A stretch of DNA of 64,000 nt from Deefgea salmonis. GTDB lineage: Bacteria > Pseudomonadota > Gammaproteobacteria > Burkholderiales > Chitinibacteraceae. The stretch's first letter is position 1. Each line of letters begins with the position of its first letter. This document shows positions 27,526 to 37,382 of the stretch, one piece after another. Below the pieces are notes generated by a model. The model searched no databases. It saw nothing but the letters and a program-made list of their open reading frames with translations, and had not been told where the DNA came from. Both the position numbers and the translations under genes were made by a program. The stretch lies in assembly GCF_020531905.1 (NCBI RefSeq), contig NZ_JAJAWG010000006.1, positions 124,001 to 188,000 on the forward strand. Direction: 5' to 3'.

Positions 27526-28199
27526 GCTCCTTGTGAGGCGCCAGCGGGGGCAGCCGTACGTGGATAAAACTGAATCGTTTGCGTTGTTGTGGCCTGATGA
27601 CTCAAACTCGGGCTAAGCAGTGGTTCAATGCCGTCCACCCCACTACCAAATTGCTCCATCACCTCATCCATATCTCGAACTGGTGGCTCTGCCAATGGCA
27701 AAGGCTCAACGTCTGTTAAGCTACGTAAAGCCGTAAATACACCGTGATAGGGACTATTTCCTTCACCGAGTTTGTCACCAATCCGTGCGATCACATGAAT
27801 CGATTCACCCAAAAATTCAGCGGCAGTCGCTTCATCGGTTTGCCCCAAAAATTCGAGAAACATGGGCAAAAAATCCGGCAATTCATCGGCAACCACCAAA
27901 AAATTGTGATTGGTATATTCCTGCATCAAGCTCACCATTGCCGGACCCCGCTCTCGGCTTTCACCATACACATGCTCAAATAAATGCAAACTACACGTTC
28001 GATTACGATCAAAAGTCGCAACATAATTTTCTTGCAGTTCAATCAAATCATGCTGCGCCAAATAAGCCAAAAGCGGCGTAATCGAAGTCTGCACTTCGGT
28101 CGAGCAATGCTCTAGCTCTGCATGAATCTCAGGCAAAGCCTCTAGCAAGGCGCTTTCGGGGTATTGCAGTAAAGCCGATAGTATTTGATAGCTTCGCAT
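27522..28199 (-). CDS. narJ: Nitrate reductase assembly chaperone NarJ
   Basis: 225 residues, cytoplasmic chaperone of the TorD/DmsD family that inserts the molybdenum cofactor into NarG before membrane docking. The N-terminus is ILSALLQYPESALLEALPEI. The centre contains CSLHLFEHVYGESRERGPAMVSL and DELPDFLPMFLEFLG, the hallmark of NarJ. The C-terminal tail is Ser/Thr-rich. It starts 9 bp after narH and overlaps narI by 4 bp. Confidence 0.95.
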   Translation of the reverse strand: MRSYQILSALLQYPESALLEALPEIHAELEHCSTEVQTSITPLLAYLAQHDLIELQENYVATFDRNRTCSLHLFEHVYGESRERGPAMVSLMQEYTNHNFLVVADELPDFLPMFLEFLGQTDEATAAEFLGESIHVIARIGDKLGEGNSPYHGVFTALRSLTDVEPLPLAEPPVRDMDEVMEQFGSGVDGIEPLLSPSLSHQATTTQTIQFYPRTAAPAGASQGA

Positions 28200-28208
28200 A
28201 GATACCCC

Positions 28209-29762
28209 CTATTCTTCTTGAGTTGATTTTTTGCGTGATTTTGGCATCTCGACAAAAATAATCGACCCTTCTTTTTTCTTGCCAAACAAAGTCCCAGAAG
28301 AAACGCCCGTCGAGCAGCCATTACCAAACGTAAAGCCGCAACTGCCTTTTTCATTAAAACTATCTTCAACCACTTCTTTATGGCTCGATGGAATCACAAA
28401 GCGATCTTCATAATTGGCAATCGCCATGATTTGGTACATATCATCAACTTGTGCTTGCGTTAGCCCAACTTGTTTTAGCACCTCCAAATTGTCGACTTTA
28501 TCAACCGTTTTGCTACGCATATAAGCGCGCATCGCGAGCATTTTATCCAGCGCCGACAACACCGGTTTCTCGTCCCCCGCAGTGAGTAAATTGGCCAAAT
28601 ATTTCACTGGAATTCGCAATTCTTTCACATCGGGCAAAATACCATTGCGCCCCAAAACACCACGCTCAGCCGCAGCTTGAATCGGCGATAAAGGCGGGAT
28701 ATACCATACCATCGGCAAAGTGCGATATTCAGGATGTAATGGAAATGCCACTTTCCACTCCACCGCCATTTTATACACGGGTGAGCGTTTAGCCGCGTCA
28801 AGCCACGAATCAGAAATGCCTTGCTTGCGCGCTTCTTCAATCACCGAAGGCAAATTAGGGTCGAGGAAGATTTTGAGCTGTGCTTCGTATAAATCTTGTT
28901 CATTGGCCACGCTGGCTGCCGCTTCGATTTGATCGGCATCGTAGAGTAAAACGCCTAAATAACGAATCCGGCCAACACAAGACTCAGAGCAGACGGTTGG
29001 CTGGCCGCTTTCAATGCGGGGATAACAAAACGTACATTTCTCCGCTTTACCTGAATCCCAGTTGTAATAGATTTTTTTATACGGACAGCCCGATATACAC
29101 ATCCGCCAACCACGGCATTTATCTTGATCAACCAATACAATGCCATCGTCTTCGCGCTTATAAATAGATCCCGATGGACAAGACGCAACACAAGCAGGGT
29201 TTAAACAATGCTCACACAAACGCGGTAAATACATAATGAAAGTGTTTTCAAATGTCGAATACATTTCTTTTTCGATGTCTTTAAACAGCTGATCTTTACT
29301 GCGTTTTGAAAACTCGCCGCCTAGATCGTCCTCCCAATTGGGACCCCATTCGATTTTGTCCATTTTCTTGCCCGTCAACACCGAAATCGGGCGTGCTGTT
29401 GGCGGTGTTTGCATTTCGGGGGCATTTTGCAAATGCTCGTAATCGTAAGTGAATGGTTCGTAATAATCATCAATCTCGGGCAAGTTCGGATTGGCAAAAA
29501 TATTGGCTAAAATCCGTAGTTTGCCACCTTGACGCGGCTCGAGCTGACCTTTGGCATTGCGCTGCCAACCCCCTTTCCACTTGCTTTGGTTTTCCCATTC
29601 TTTGGGATAACCAATCCCAGGCTTGGTTTCTACATTATTAAACCATGCATATTCAACACCATCGCGACTAGTCCACACGTTCTTACAAGTGATCGAACAG
29701 GTGTGGCAACCGATGCATTTATCGAGGTTAAGGACCATCGCTACTTGAGCACGAATTTTCAT
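28209..29762 (-). CDS. narH: Respiratory nitrate reductase beta subunit
   Basis: 517 residues (E. coli 512), the electron-transfer subunit with four iron-sulfur clusters. The first cysteine set is at residues 16, 19, 22 and 26 (CIGCHTCSITCKNVW). Others are CEHCLNPACVASCPSG, CRGWRMCISGCPYKK (Trp in place of the second Cys, the 3Fe-4S site) and CTFCYPRIESGQPTVCSESC. All ligands look intact. It is cytoplasmic-side and bound between NarG and NarI. It starts 10 bp after narG. Confidence 0.97.
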   Translation of the reverse strand: MKIRAQVAMVLNLDKCIGCHTCSITCKNVWTSRDGVEYAWFNNVETKPGIGYPKEWENQSKWKGGWQRNAKGQLEPRQGGKLRILANIFANPNLPEIDDYYEPFTYDYEHLQNAPEMQTPPTARPISVLTGKKMDKIEWGPNWEDDLGGEFSKRSKDQLFKDIEKEMYSTFENTFIMYLPRLCEHCLNPACVASCPSGSIYKREDDGIVLVDQDKCRGWRMCISGCPYKKIYYNWDSGKAEKCTFCYPRIESGQPTVCSESCVGRIRYLGVLLYDADQIEAAASVANEQDLYEAQLKIFLDPNLPSVIEEARKQGISDSWLDAAKRSPVYKMAVEWKVAFPLHPEYRTLPMVWYIPPLSPIQAAAERGVLGRNGILPDVKELRIPVKYLANLLTAGDEKPVLSALDKMLAMRAYMRSKTVDKVDNLEVLKQVGLTQAQVDDMYQIMAIANYEDRFVIPSSHKEVVEDSFNEKGSCGFTFGNGCSTGVSSGTLFGKKKEGSIIFVEMPKSRKKSTQEE

Positions 29763-29772
29763 AACGATCTCC

Positions 29773-32700
29773 TCACGCCTGAACTTTATTGAGCGGCTGT
29801 TCTAACCAATCAACATTTTTCATTTTACGAATAATCACGAACTCGTCACGATTACTCCCCACTGTGCCGTAATAATTAAAGCCATAAGCCAATTGGGCAT
29901 AGCCACCGATCATGTGCGTCGGCTTCATCACCACTCGCGTCACCGAATTATGAATACCGCCCCGCTTACCCGACATTTCAGCGCCAGGCACATTGATGAT
30001 TTTTTCCTGAGCGTGATACATCATCGTCATCCCATCAGGTACCCGCTGGCTAACGACAGCCCTTGCGGTTAATGTACCGTTCACGTTAAAGACCTCAAGC
30101 CAATCGTTATCGACAATCCCCGCTCGCTTGGCATCGCCTTCGGACAACCAAATATGCGGACCACCACGACTTAAAGTGAGCATCCGCAAATTATCGGAAT
30201 ACGATGAATGAATCCCCCATTTTTGGTGTGGCGTGATGAAATTAAGCGTGATTTCTGTTTCACCATTAGGTTTTTTACCCAACATGCTGGCGGTGGTTTT
30301 TAAATCAATCGCGGGCTTATACACGGCAAAGCCCTCACCAAAATCAATCATCCAGCGATGATCTTGATAAAATTGCTGACGACCCGTCAGCGTGCGCCAT
30401 GGGATTAGCTCATGCACATTGGTGTAGCCTGCGTTGTAGCTCACCTCTTCTGATTCAATCCCTGACCATGTTGGACTGGAAATGATTTTTCTCGGTTGCG
30501 CCTGAATATCACGGAAACGAATGGTGTCGTGCTCACGTGGCAACGCCAAATGGGTATGCTCTCGTCCAGTAATTTTACCTAAAGCCGCCCACGCTTTGAC
30601 TGCAACATGGCCGTTAGTTTCGGGTGCGAGGCTCAAAATCATCTCGGCAGCATCGATCGCCGTTTCTAATTTAGGCTGTCCATTGGCCGCTTTGCCATTA
30701 AGCTGCAATAGTTGCTCAACTTCTTTTCCGGTTTGCCAAGCAATGCCCTTGCCACCATTGCCTAATTGACTCAACAAGGGGCCAATCGTGGTGAATTTCT
30801 CATAAATTCGAGAGTAATCGCGCTCAACCACGGTCATTTGTGGCGCAGTTTTACCCGGAATTAAATCGCATTCACCATGCTTCCAATCTTTAGGTGCAAA
30901 TGCCTGCCCCAACTCACTCGGGGTATCGTGCATAAGCGGAGTCAGCACCAAATCTTTTTGTATTCCCAGCTCAGGCCCTGCCATTTCGGTAAAGCGTTTG
31001 GCGAGTAATTTGTAAATTTCCCAATCGCTTTTCGCCTGCCAAAGTGGCTGCACGGCTTCTGAAAGTGGATGAATAAATGGATGCATATCTGACGTATTCA
31101 TATCGTCTTTTTCATACCACGTTGCCGTTGGCAGTACGATATCGGCGTACAAACAGGTGGTACTCATTCTAAAATCAAGCACTGTCAATAAATCGAGTTT
31201 GCCCTCAACTGCTGGACGAATTTTAACTTCTGACGGTTTAATGCCGGTCGCTTCATCATCAAACAAGGCATTTTGTGTGCCAAGTAAGTACTTGAGAAAA
31301 TACTCATGACCCTTACCCGATGAGCCCAAGATATTAGAGCGCCAAACCATCATATTGCGGGGGAAATTACGCGGATTATCTGGATCATCGCATGACATTT
31401 TTAATGCGCCAGACTTCATATTTTCAACAGCATAAGCGACAGGATCTTGACCGGCCTCTTTGGCTGCACGGGTCACTTCAAAAGGATTTGTTTCTAATTG
31501 CGGGGCAGAAGGCAGCCAACCCATACGTTCCGATTTGGCATTAAAATCGATTAACGACATCCCCTCAAACTCAGATTTTGCCGTTGTAGGACTGACGATT
31601 TCATCGACGGCCAGCTTTTCATGCCGCCATTGGCTGGTGTGAGCATAAAAGAAACTCGTGCCATTCATTTGCCGAGGTGGCCGAGTCCAATCGCCAGCAA
31701 AGGCCAGAGGCGCCCAGCCTTGTTGTGGACGGAGCTTTTCTTGCCCAACATAATGCGCCCAACCGCCACCGCTTTGACCGACACAACCACACATCATCAA
31801 TAAATTAATAATGCCGCGATACGTCATATCCATGTGATACCAGTGATTGAGCGCGGCACCGACAATCACCATGCTCTTGCCTTGCGTTTTATCGGCATTA
31901 TCAGCAAATTCACGCGCAACAATCTCTACATCAATGGCTTTAACACCGGTGTGTTTTTCCTGCCATTTTGGCGTATATGGAATATCCATATTGTAAGAAA
32001 TAGCGACATTTTCGCCGCCATGACCATTATCAACCCCGTAATTGGCCAGCATCAAATCATAAACCGTTGCCACCAAGACATTACTGCCGTCTTTTAGAGT
32101 GACACGCTTAACGGGTACATTCCTTTGCAAAACTTCGCCGTGCTCACTGCCAAAATATGGAAATCCAACACTCACGATTTCATCGGCCTTATCCTTAAGC
32201 GAAAGTAAAGGATCAATCTCTTGGCCTGATGTTGATTTTAATTCGAGATTCCATTTGCCAATTTGATCCCCTGTCTCACCCCAGCGCAAACCAATTGAGC
32301 CATTCGGGATAACAATCTCACCCGTGTTTTCATCAATCAGTAGCGTTTTCCAATCTGGATTATTGGTGCTTTCATGCGCAGATAAATGCGAAGCACGTAA
32401 GTAATGATCACCCACCCAGCCTTGACCATGATCTTTAAGCATGACCAACATCGGGAAATCGGTGTATTGCTTACCGTAAGATTTAAAGTAAGCGCTTTTA
32501 CCTGTTTTGTGAAATTCATTCAAAATCACATGCCCCATCGCCATTGCGAGGGCGGCATCAGTGCCTTGTTTCGGCGCCAACCATATATCACCAAATTTGG
32601 CCATTTCACCGAAATCACTTGAAACAGCAACCGTTTTAGTGCCCTTGTAGCGAACCTCGGTATAAAAATGCGCGTCGGGCGTACGCGTCATTGGCACGTT

Positions 32701-33462
32701 AGAACCCCATACCATCAAGTAAGTTGAGTTATACCAATCGGCTGACTCTGGTACATCGGTTTGCTCGCCCCAGACCTGCGGACTGGCTGGCGGCAAATCG
32801 CAATACCAATCATAAAACGAAAGGCAAACACCACCAATCAAACTCAAATAGCGGCTACCTGCGGCATACGACACCATCGACATCGCCGGAATCGGTGAAA
32901 AACCGACCACTCGGTCAGGACCAAATTCTTTGATGGTATAGGTTTGCGATGCCGCGATGATTTCAGTGGCTTCATCCCAAGTTGCACGAACAAAACCACC
33001 TAAACCACGAATAGATTTATAGGCTTTTGCTCGTTCAGGATTTTGACTGATGTACTCCCAAGCGGCGATTGGCGACATGGTTTTGCGCGCTTCGCGCCAC
33101 ATTTTGACTAATCGCCCCCGAATCATGGGGTATTTAAGGCGCTGCGCTGAATACACATACCAAGAATACGAAGCGCCCCGTGGACAACCACGTGGTTCAT
33201 GATTGGGGAGATCTGGGCGAGTACGCGGATAATCGGTTTGCTGCAACTCCCAAGTAATCAAACCATTTTTTACATAAACTCGCCAGCTACAGGAACCCGT
33301 GCAATTCACACCATGGGTCGAGCGCACGACTTTATCTTGCTGCCAACGAGCACGATAAGCATCTTCCCACTGGCGATCTTCAACAACAACTGCGCCATAG
33401 CCATCAGCAAAAGTTTCTCGAGTACGACTTAAGAATTTCAAACGATCTAAAAAATTACTCAT
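29773..33462 (-). CDS. narG: Respiratory nitrate reductase alpha (catalytic) subunit
   Basis: 1229 residues (E. coli 1247), the Mo-bisMGD subunit reducing nitrate to nitrite on the cytoplasmic face. The FS0 iron-sulfur ligands His50, Cys54, Cys58 and Cys93 fall at the same residue numbers as in E. coli NarG (THGVNCTGSCSW, RGCPRGASYSW). YLMVWGSNVPMTRTPDAHF lies near residue 255, in the region of the conserved Mo-site Asp, which I could not pinpoint. The C-terminal molybdopterin dinucleotide-binding domain includes GGIHNSVTRVVMKPTHMIGGYAQ. It is preceded by narK on the same strand, with a 107-bp gap that may hold its own promoter. Confidence 0.97.
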   Translation of the reverse strand: MSNFLDRLKFLSRTRETFADGYGAVVVEDRQWEDAYRARWQQDKVVRSTHGVNCTGSCSWRVYVKNGLITWELQQTDYPRTRPDLPNHEPRGCPRGASYSWYVYSAQRLKYPMIRGRLVKMWREARKTMSPIAAWEYISQNPERAKAYKSIRGLGGFVRATWDEATEIIAASQTYTIKEFGPDRVVGFSPIPAMSMVSYAAGSRYLSLIGGVCLSFYDWYCDLPPASPQVWGEQTDVPESADWYNSTYLMVWGSNVPMTRTPDAHFYTEVRYKGTKTVAVSSDFGEMAKFGDIWLAPKQGTDAALAMAMGHVILNEFHKTGKSAYFKSYGKQYTDFPMLVMLKDHGQGWVGDHYLRASHLSAHESTNNPDWKTLLIDENTGEIVIPNGSIGLRWGETGDQIGKWNLELKSTSGQEIDPLLSLKDKADEIVSVGFPYFGSEHGEVLQRNVPVKRVTLKDGSNVLVATVYDLMLANYGVDNGHGGENVAISYNMDIPYTPKWQEKHTGVKAIDVEIVAREFADNADKTQGKSMVIVGAALNHWYHMDMTYRGIINLLMMCGCVGQSGGGWAHYVGQEKLRPQQGWAPLAFAGDWTRPPRQMNGTSFFYAHTSQWRHEKLAVDEIVSPTTAKSEFEGMSLIDFNAKSERMGWLPSAPQLETNPFEVTRAAKEAGQDPVAYAVENMKSGALKMSCDDPDNPRNFPRNMMVWRSNILGSSGKGHEYFLKYLLGTQNALFDDEATGIKPSEVKIRPAVEGKLDLLTVLDFRMSTTCLYADIVLPTATWYEKDDMNTSDMHPFIHPLSEAVQPLWQAKSDWEIYKLLAKRFTEMAGPELGIQKDLVLTPLMHDTPSELGQAFAPKDWKHGECDLIPGKTAPQMTVVERDYSRIYEKFTTIGPLLSQLGNGGKGIAWQTGKEVEQLLQLNGKAANGQPKLETAIDAAEMILSLAPETNGHVAVKAWAALGKITGREHTHLALPREHDTIRFRDIQAQPRKIISSPTWSGIESEEVSYNAGYTNVHELIPWRTLTGRQQFYQDHRWMIDFGEGFAVYKPAIDLKTTASMLGKKPNGETEITLNFITPHQKWGIHSSYSDNLRMLTLSRGGPHIWLSEGDAKRAGIVDNDWLEVFNVNGTLTARAVVSQRVPDGMTMMYHAQEKIINVPGAEMSGKRGGIHNSVTRVVMKPTHMIGGYAQLAYGFNYYGTVGSNRDEFVIIRKMKNVDWLEQPLNKVQA

Positions 33463-33569
33463 GGACCCTCCAACATACAGCAGTCAGTGTGATAGGCATT
33501 GCAACTTGAGCTGAACACCTTAATTCTTAGTCAGCATAAAATGCTTGCCGGATAATTCAATACCGTGAT

Positions 33570-34973
33570 TTAGCAAGGTAGCGGTGCATTTTTACGGGCA
33601 TAAAAAAACCAAGTAATGCACAAACACAGCGCATAAAACACGATAAAGCAATACATGGCGACTTCGGGACCCCCGGTGTTTTTCATCGAAAGACCAAAGC
33701 TTTGTGGAATAAAAAAGCCACCATATGCGCCAATTGCACTAATAAAACCAGCCGCTGCTGCCGACTCTTTTAAGCCATCTAATCTAGACTGCTCAATGGC
33801 TGCATCGCCTTTGCCTTGCGCTTCACGTCGGCATACCGTGGCAAAAATAGTTGGAATCATTTTGTAAGTTGAGCCATTGCCGATGCCGGTCAAGGTAAAC
33901 AAGCACAAAAACATCGCAAAAAATCCAGTCCAATTACCGCCGACTAATTGGCCTGAAGCATCGTGTGTGGGTAAAAAGTACAGCACACCTAAAACCGCGA
34001 TGACCATGCCAAAAAACACCGCCGCTGTGACTTTAGCACCACCTAATTTATCGGAAATAGCGCCGCCAACAGGACGAATCAAAGCGCCAATTAAAGGCCC
34101 CAAAAATGCATAGGTTTTGACACTAATTTCAGGAAACATCGTCTTAGTCAACAAGGCAAAAGCACCCGCAAAACCAATAAAACTACCAAATGTACCTAGA
34201 TACAAAACACACATAATCCAATTGTGTTGCCGTTTGAAAATCACCGCCTGCTCAGCAAATGAAGCCCGCGCATCGGCAATATCATTCATGCCAAACCATG
34301 CGGCAATCGTCGCAATCGCAATCAACGGCACCCACATAAACCCAGCATTTTGTAACCATAAGGAATGCGATACACCGTCTTTTAAGTAGGTTTGTGCTTC
34401 ACCGCCAAACACGCCCATCAAAGGCAAAGTCACCGCCAAAGGAATTAATAATTGCGCGAGAGACACCCCCAGATTGCCAAAGCCGGCATTCAGGCCATTG
34501 GCTGAGCCCTTTTGTGCGGTTGGAAAAAAATACGCAATATTGGCCATCGAGCTGGCAAAATTGCCGCTACCTAAACCACACAGCAAGGCGATGGTGAGCA
34601 TGACCGGATAGGAAGTGCTGGGATCTTGAACGGCAAAACCGAGCCACAAAGCGGGGATCAGCAATAGTCCAGTTGAAATCGTGGTCCATTTACGCCCGCC
34701 CACTAAAGACGGCATAAAAGAATAAAAAATACGGAGTGTGGCACCAGATAATTGCGGCAAGGCCGTTAATAAAAAAAGTTGTTCTTTGGTAAAGGTAAAC
34801 CCAGCGTTAGGCAGATCGAGTGTGACCATGCTCCATAACACCGAGATAATAAAACCCAAGGTCAGGCATGGAATAGAAATCCAAAGATTGCGCTTAGCGA
34901 TGGATTGCCCCTCTGATTGCCAAAAAACTGGGTTTTCAGGTTCCCATCGTTGCAACAGCCCTGCTTTTGCCAT
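33570..34973 (-). CDS. narK: Nitrate/nitrite transporter, NarK family
   Basis: 467 residues, 12 hydrophobic segments, major facilitator superfamily. Nitrate-porter signatures are seen: GLGSGNFASSMANIAYFFPTAQKGSANGLNAGFGNLGVS near residues 140-180, and GSTYKMIPTIF with ISAIGAYGGFFIPQSFG in the second half. It is most like the NarK1-type proton/nitrate symporter or the nitrate/nitrite antiporter; sequence by eye cannot separate them. First gene of the nar run, with AGGGG upstream of the ATG. It supplies cytoplasmic nitrate to NarG. Confidence 0.94.
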   Translation of the reverse strand: MAKAGLLQRWEPENPVFWQSEGQSIAKRNLWISIPCLTLGFIISVLWSMVTLDLPNAGFTFTKEQLFLLTALPQLSGATLRIFYSFMPSLVGGRKWTTISTGLLLIPALWLGFAVQDPSTSYPVMLTIALLCGLGSGNFASSMANIAYFFPTAQKGSANGLNAGFGNLGVSLAQLLIPLAVTLPLMGVFGGEAQTYLKDGVSHSLWLQNAGFMWVPLIAIATIAAWFGMNDIADARASFAEQAVIFKRQHNWIMCVLYLGTFGSFIGFAGAFALLTKTMFPEISVKTYAFLGPLIGALIRPVGGAISDKLGGAKVTAAVFFGMVIAVLGVLYFLPTHDASGQLVGGNWTGFFAMFLCLFTLTGIGNGSTYKMIPTIFATVCRREAQGKGDAAIEQSRLDGLKESAAAAGFISAIGAYGGFFIPQSFGLSMKNTGGPEVAMYCFIVFYALCLCITWFFYARKNAPLPC

Positions 34974-35450
34974 TTTTATCCCCTTTTTTCGATTTGATTT
35001 TAGCTCGTCAGCGAATGATGCCTAGACTCATCAGTAGCTCGAATTTCCTTTCATTTCAAGCGCACGACGTAATTTAGCTTGACCAATGGTGATCGCTGCG
35101 CAAGGCTTGAAGCCCAAAAAACATCAAAAACAAAAGCAACAAGTAAGAACAATGAAAAAAAATAAAAACAAAACGCCCGTAAACTTACACCACAAAAACA
35201 AATACTAAATTCAAACTGTCTAAAAGTATTGTAAATAATGCAGGGTACCTCTTTGTTGCTAAAGTCTGATGACTCTGGATCTTCTAATCCGCGAAAGCGG
35301 TCCGAACACACGAACAGCCGCTCGCCAACAGACGCTGACGACATCTACACCTGCAACTGGGTCGATCCAATGGTATTGAGCCACACGCAAGGCGTTAAAA
35401 TAAACATCACCTTGACTTCGCTAGCGCTCATTTGATCACTCAAAGGTTTT
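34974..35450. other. Gene-free stretch upstream of narK, likely promoter region
   Basis: About 480 bases between the divergent narK and the DsbA-like gene. The part next to narK is AT-rich. I looked for FNR boxes (TTGAT-N4-ATCAA) and found only half matches, and a single NarL-like heptamer (TACCTCT near 35246). A 97-codon reverse frame at 35051-35344 has a membrane-like segment but no family resemblance or ribosome-binding site and is not called. Confidence 0.5.
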
Positions 35451-36098
35451 ATGCAACGCCGTACTTTTTTATCCTTACTCGCCAGTTTACCCAGCACCGC
35501 TTTTGCCCAATCTTCACTGCCTGAGCTGCAAGCTGAAGCCAATCGACGTCGCGGTATTTTTTTGGCGCAAGTCCGCCAAATGGCCATCGAACAAGCCCCT
35601 GCGATCTACTTCAGCGCCGCCGATCCAGTATTTGGCAGCGCCACTGCGCCACGAACAGTTTTGGTTTTTACTGATTTTAATTGCCCCTACTGCCGCAAAA
35701 TGGATGCACTGCTGCAGCAAGTAGCCCAAGCATGGCCCAACGCACGGTTTGTTTTAAAATGGCAAACCATGATGGCCGAGAGCAGCGCCAGTGCCGCCAA
35801 CTACGCGCTGCAGGTTTGGCAATCGGCGCGCGCGCAATATGGGCCAGTTCATCAAGCCTTAATGCAATCGCCCATTCCCATCACGCAACAAGCCATCAAC
35901 GACATCGCGCAGCGCACCCAAACTCAGCATTTACTGAATTTGGCCGAGCCCGCAGCGCTCAAAGCGAGCGTGCAGCTCGGACAGCAATTGCGGGTATTTG
36001 CCACGCCGAGCTTATTGATCGGCAGCAAAATGATGGGCGGCATGACGGATGCCAACACGCTCAAAGCCACGATTTTGCAATGGCCACTCAAGCCGTAA
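35451..36098 (+). CDS. DsbA-family periplasmic thiol oxidoreductase/isomerase
   Basis: 215 residues. The N-terminus, MQRRTFLSLLASLPSTAFAQ, has a twin-arginine-like RRTFL motif and a short hydrophobic core with cleavage after AFA, so export by Tat or Sec is expected. The thioredoxin-fold active site is FNCPYCRKM near residue 83, and the cis-proline loop is VFATPSLLIG near 190. The CPYC pair and overall size fit the DsbA/DsbC-like or BdbD/ScsC-type group. No partner DsbB or DsbD is nearby. Monocistronic, immediately followed by a solo repeat end. Confidence 0.88.
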   Translation: MQRRTFLSLLASLPSTAFAQSSLPELQAEANRRRGIFLAQVRQMAIEQAPAIYFSAADPVFGSATAPRTVLVFTDFNCPYCRKMDALLQQVAQAWPNARFVLKWQTMMAESSASAANYALQVWQSARAQYGPVHQALMQSPIPITQQAINDIAQRTQTQHLLNLAEPAALKASVQLGQQLRVFATPSLLIGSKMMGGMTDANTLKATILQWPLKP

Positions 36099-36114
36099 GT
36101 GCGCCATTTATTGC

Positions 36115-36195
36115 ACCATGCATCGCTGACTACGCCTTGATCTGCCGCGAAAAGCGCTTCAGCAGCGGCGGCAAACCCAACGTCAACAGACCCTA
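36115..36195 (-). repeat. Solo left end of the family A element
   Basis: Ends GTCAACAGACCCTA. Reverse-complemented, it runs TAGGGTCTGTTGACGTTGGG, GCCGCCGCTGCT, TTTTCGCGGCAGATCAAGGC, AGTCAGCGATGCAT, the same order as the left half of the element at 16606-16899. It starts about 17 bp past the DsbA-like stop, and no right half is present. Confidence 0.75.
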
Positions 36196-36335
36196 GCCTT
36201 GCGGCTGGAATATGAAAATTAAATGACAAGTATATTAATCTAGCCCATATCAGATCAGTGCTAGCGCGATATACCGTGTGTTTTTTTAATCAGGCACTAC
36301 ACTCAGATTATTCTCTTGCCCACTGAGTCTTTATT

Positions 36336-37382
36336 TTGTACCTTGCTGAACTTGCCGCACTCGAAAAAATCATTGCCAGCGCCGGCGCTCAACTCCGCAC
36401 TCAGCAGCACGGCAGCGTGACGTATCAGCAGCATTCATTTCCGCTGTATAGCTTGCAATTGGGATCACAAGATCCGGCCGCGCCGGTGATTGGTTTTTTT
36501 GCTGGAGTGCATGGCTTAGAGCGCATTGGTAGCCAGATTTTAATTGCCTTTTTGCAGAGCCTTTTGCAGCGGCTCAGCTGGGATCGCAGCCTGCAGTATC
36601 AGCTTGAATCGCTACGCATGGTGTTTATGCCCATTATCAATCCCATCGGCATGGCGCTGGGCCGCCGCGCCAATGGCAATGGCGTCGATTTAATGCGTAA
36701 CGCCCCGATGGATGCTGATGGTCCAGCGGCGTTTTTAGTCGGCGGCCATCGTATCAGCCGCCATTTACCTTGGTTTCGTGGGCCACAGGATGCGGCGATG
36801 GAAAGCGAAAACCAAGCGCTTTGCGCGGTAGTCCAAGCGCAATTACTCACGAGCCCGCTGAGCATTGCACTCGATTGCCATTCGGGCTTTGGCTTGCGCG
36901 ATCGAATCTGGTTTCCCTACGCCGCTACGCGCCAGCCCATGCCGCAGCTGGCCGAAGTCTACGCACTGCAACAGCTGTTAAACCAGTGCTATCCGCACCA
37001 CCCCTATGTGATTGAGCCGCAAGCGCGGCAGTACTGTACGCATGGCGATGTATGGGATTATTTATTACACAGCATCGTTCCCAAGCCCGCCACACCAAGC
37101 GCCAGCCAATCTCCTCACACACGTATTTTTTTACCCTTCACCCTTGAATTAGGCTCTTGGCTTTGGATTAAAAAAAATCCACGGCAGTTTTTTTCTATCG
37201 CCGGGTTCTTTAATCCCTTGGTCGCGCATCGCCAGCGCCGCGTACTGCGTCGCCATTTACCGTTACTTGAATTTCTGATTCGCGCCACCCACGATTACCG
37301 CAGTTGGCTACCGCAATCGCTCAAACGCATGGACTGCCAACACGCGGCCATCGAGCAATGGTATCGGCAAGATCGACCATGA
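36336..37382 (+). CDS. M14-like zinc carboxypeptidase/amidohydrolase
   Basis: 348 residues from a TTG start; no ATG lies nearby in frame, and CTGAG sits about 10 bases upstream. Zinc-site pattern of the M14 fold: AGVHGLERIG (H and E ligands, near 58-67), the third ligand in ALDCHSGFGLRDR near 180, and a candidate catalytic Glu in FTLELGSWLW near 265. NPIGMALGRRANGNGVDLMRN between them is typical of the DUF2817 and succinylglutamate-desuccinylase-like branch. No signal peptide. The stop overlaps the next gene by 4 bases (ATGA), so the pair is translationally coupled. The substrate is unknown. Confidence 0.8.
   Translation: MYLAELAALEKIIASAGAQLRTQQHGSVTYQQHSFPLYSLQLGSQDPAAPVIGFFAGVHGLERIGSQILIAFLQSLLQRLSWDRSLQYQLESLRMVFMPIINPIGMALGRRANGNGVDLMRNAPMDADGPAAFLVGGHRISRHLPWFRGPQDAAMESENQALCAVVQAQLLTSPLSIALDCHSGFGLRDRIWFPYAATRQPMPQLAEVYALQQLLNQCYPHHPYVIEPQARQYCTHGDVWDYLLHSIVPKPATPSASQSPHTRIFLPFTLELGSWLWIKKNPRQFFSIAGFFNPLVAHRQRRVLRRHLPLLEFLIRATHDYRSWLPQSLKRMDCQHAAIEQWYRQDRP

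Noticed and set aside
35051-35344. 97-codon reverse frame with a hydrophobic segment upstream of narK
   Set aside because: No ribosome-binding site or family. The Phe-rich stretch arises from an A-rich forward strand.
34974-35450. FNR or NarL sites in front of narK
   Set aside because: Only half sites (for example TTGATTTTAGCTC, and TTGATCACTCAA with too short a spacer) and one lone heptamer were found; not enough to call a site.
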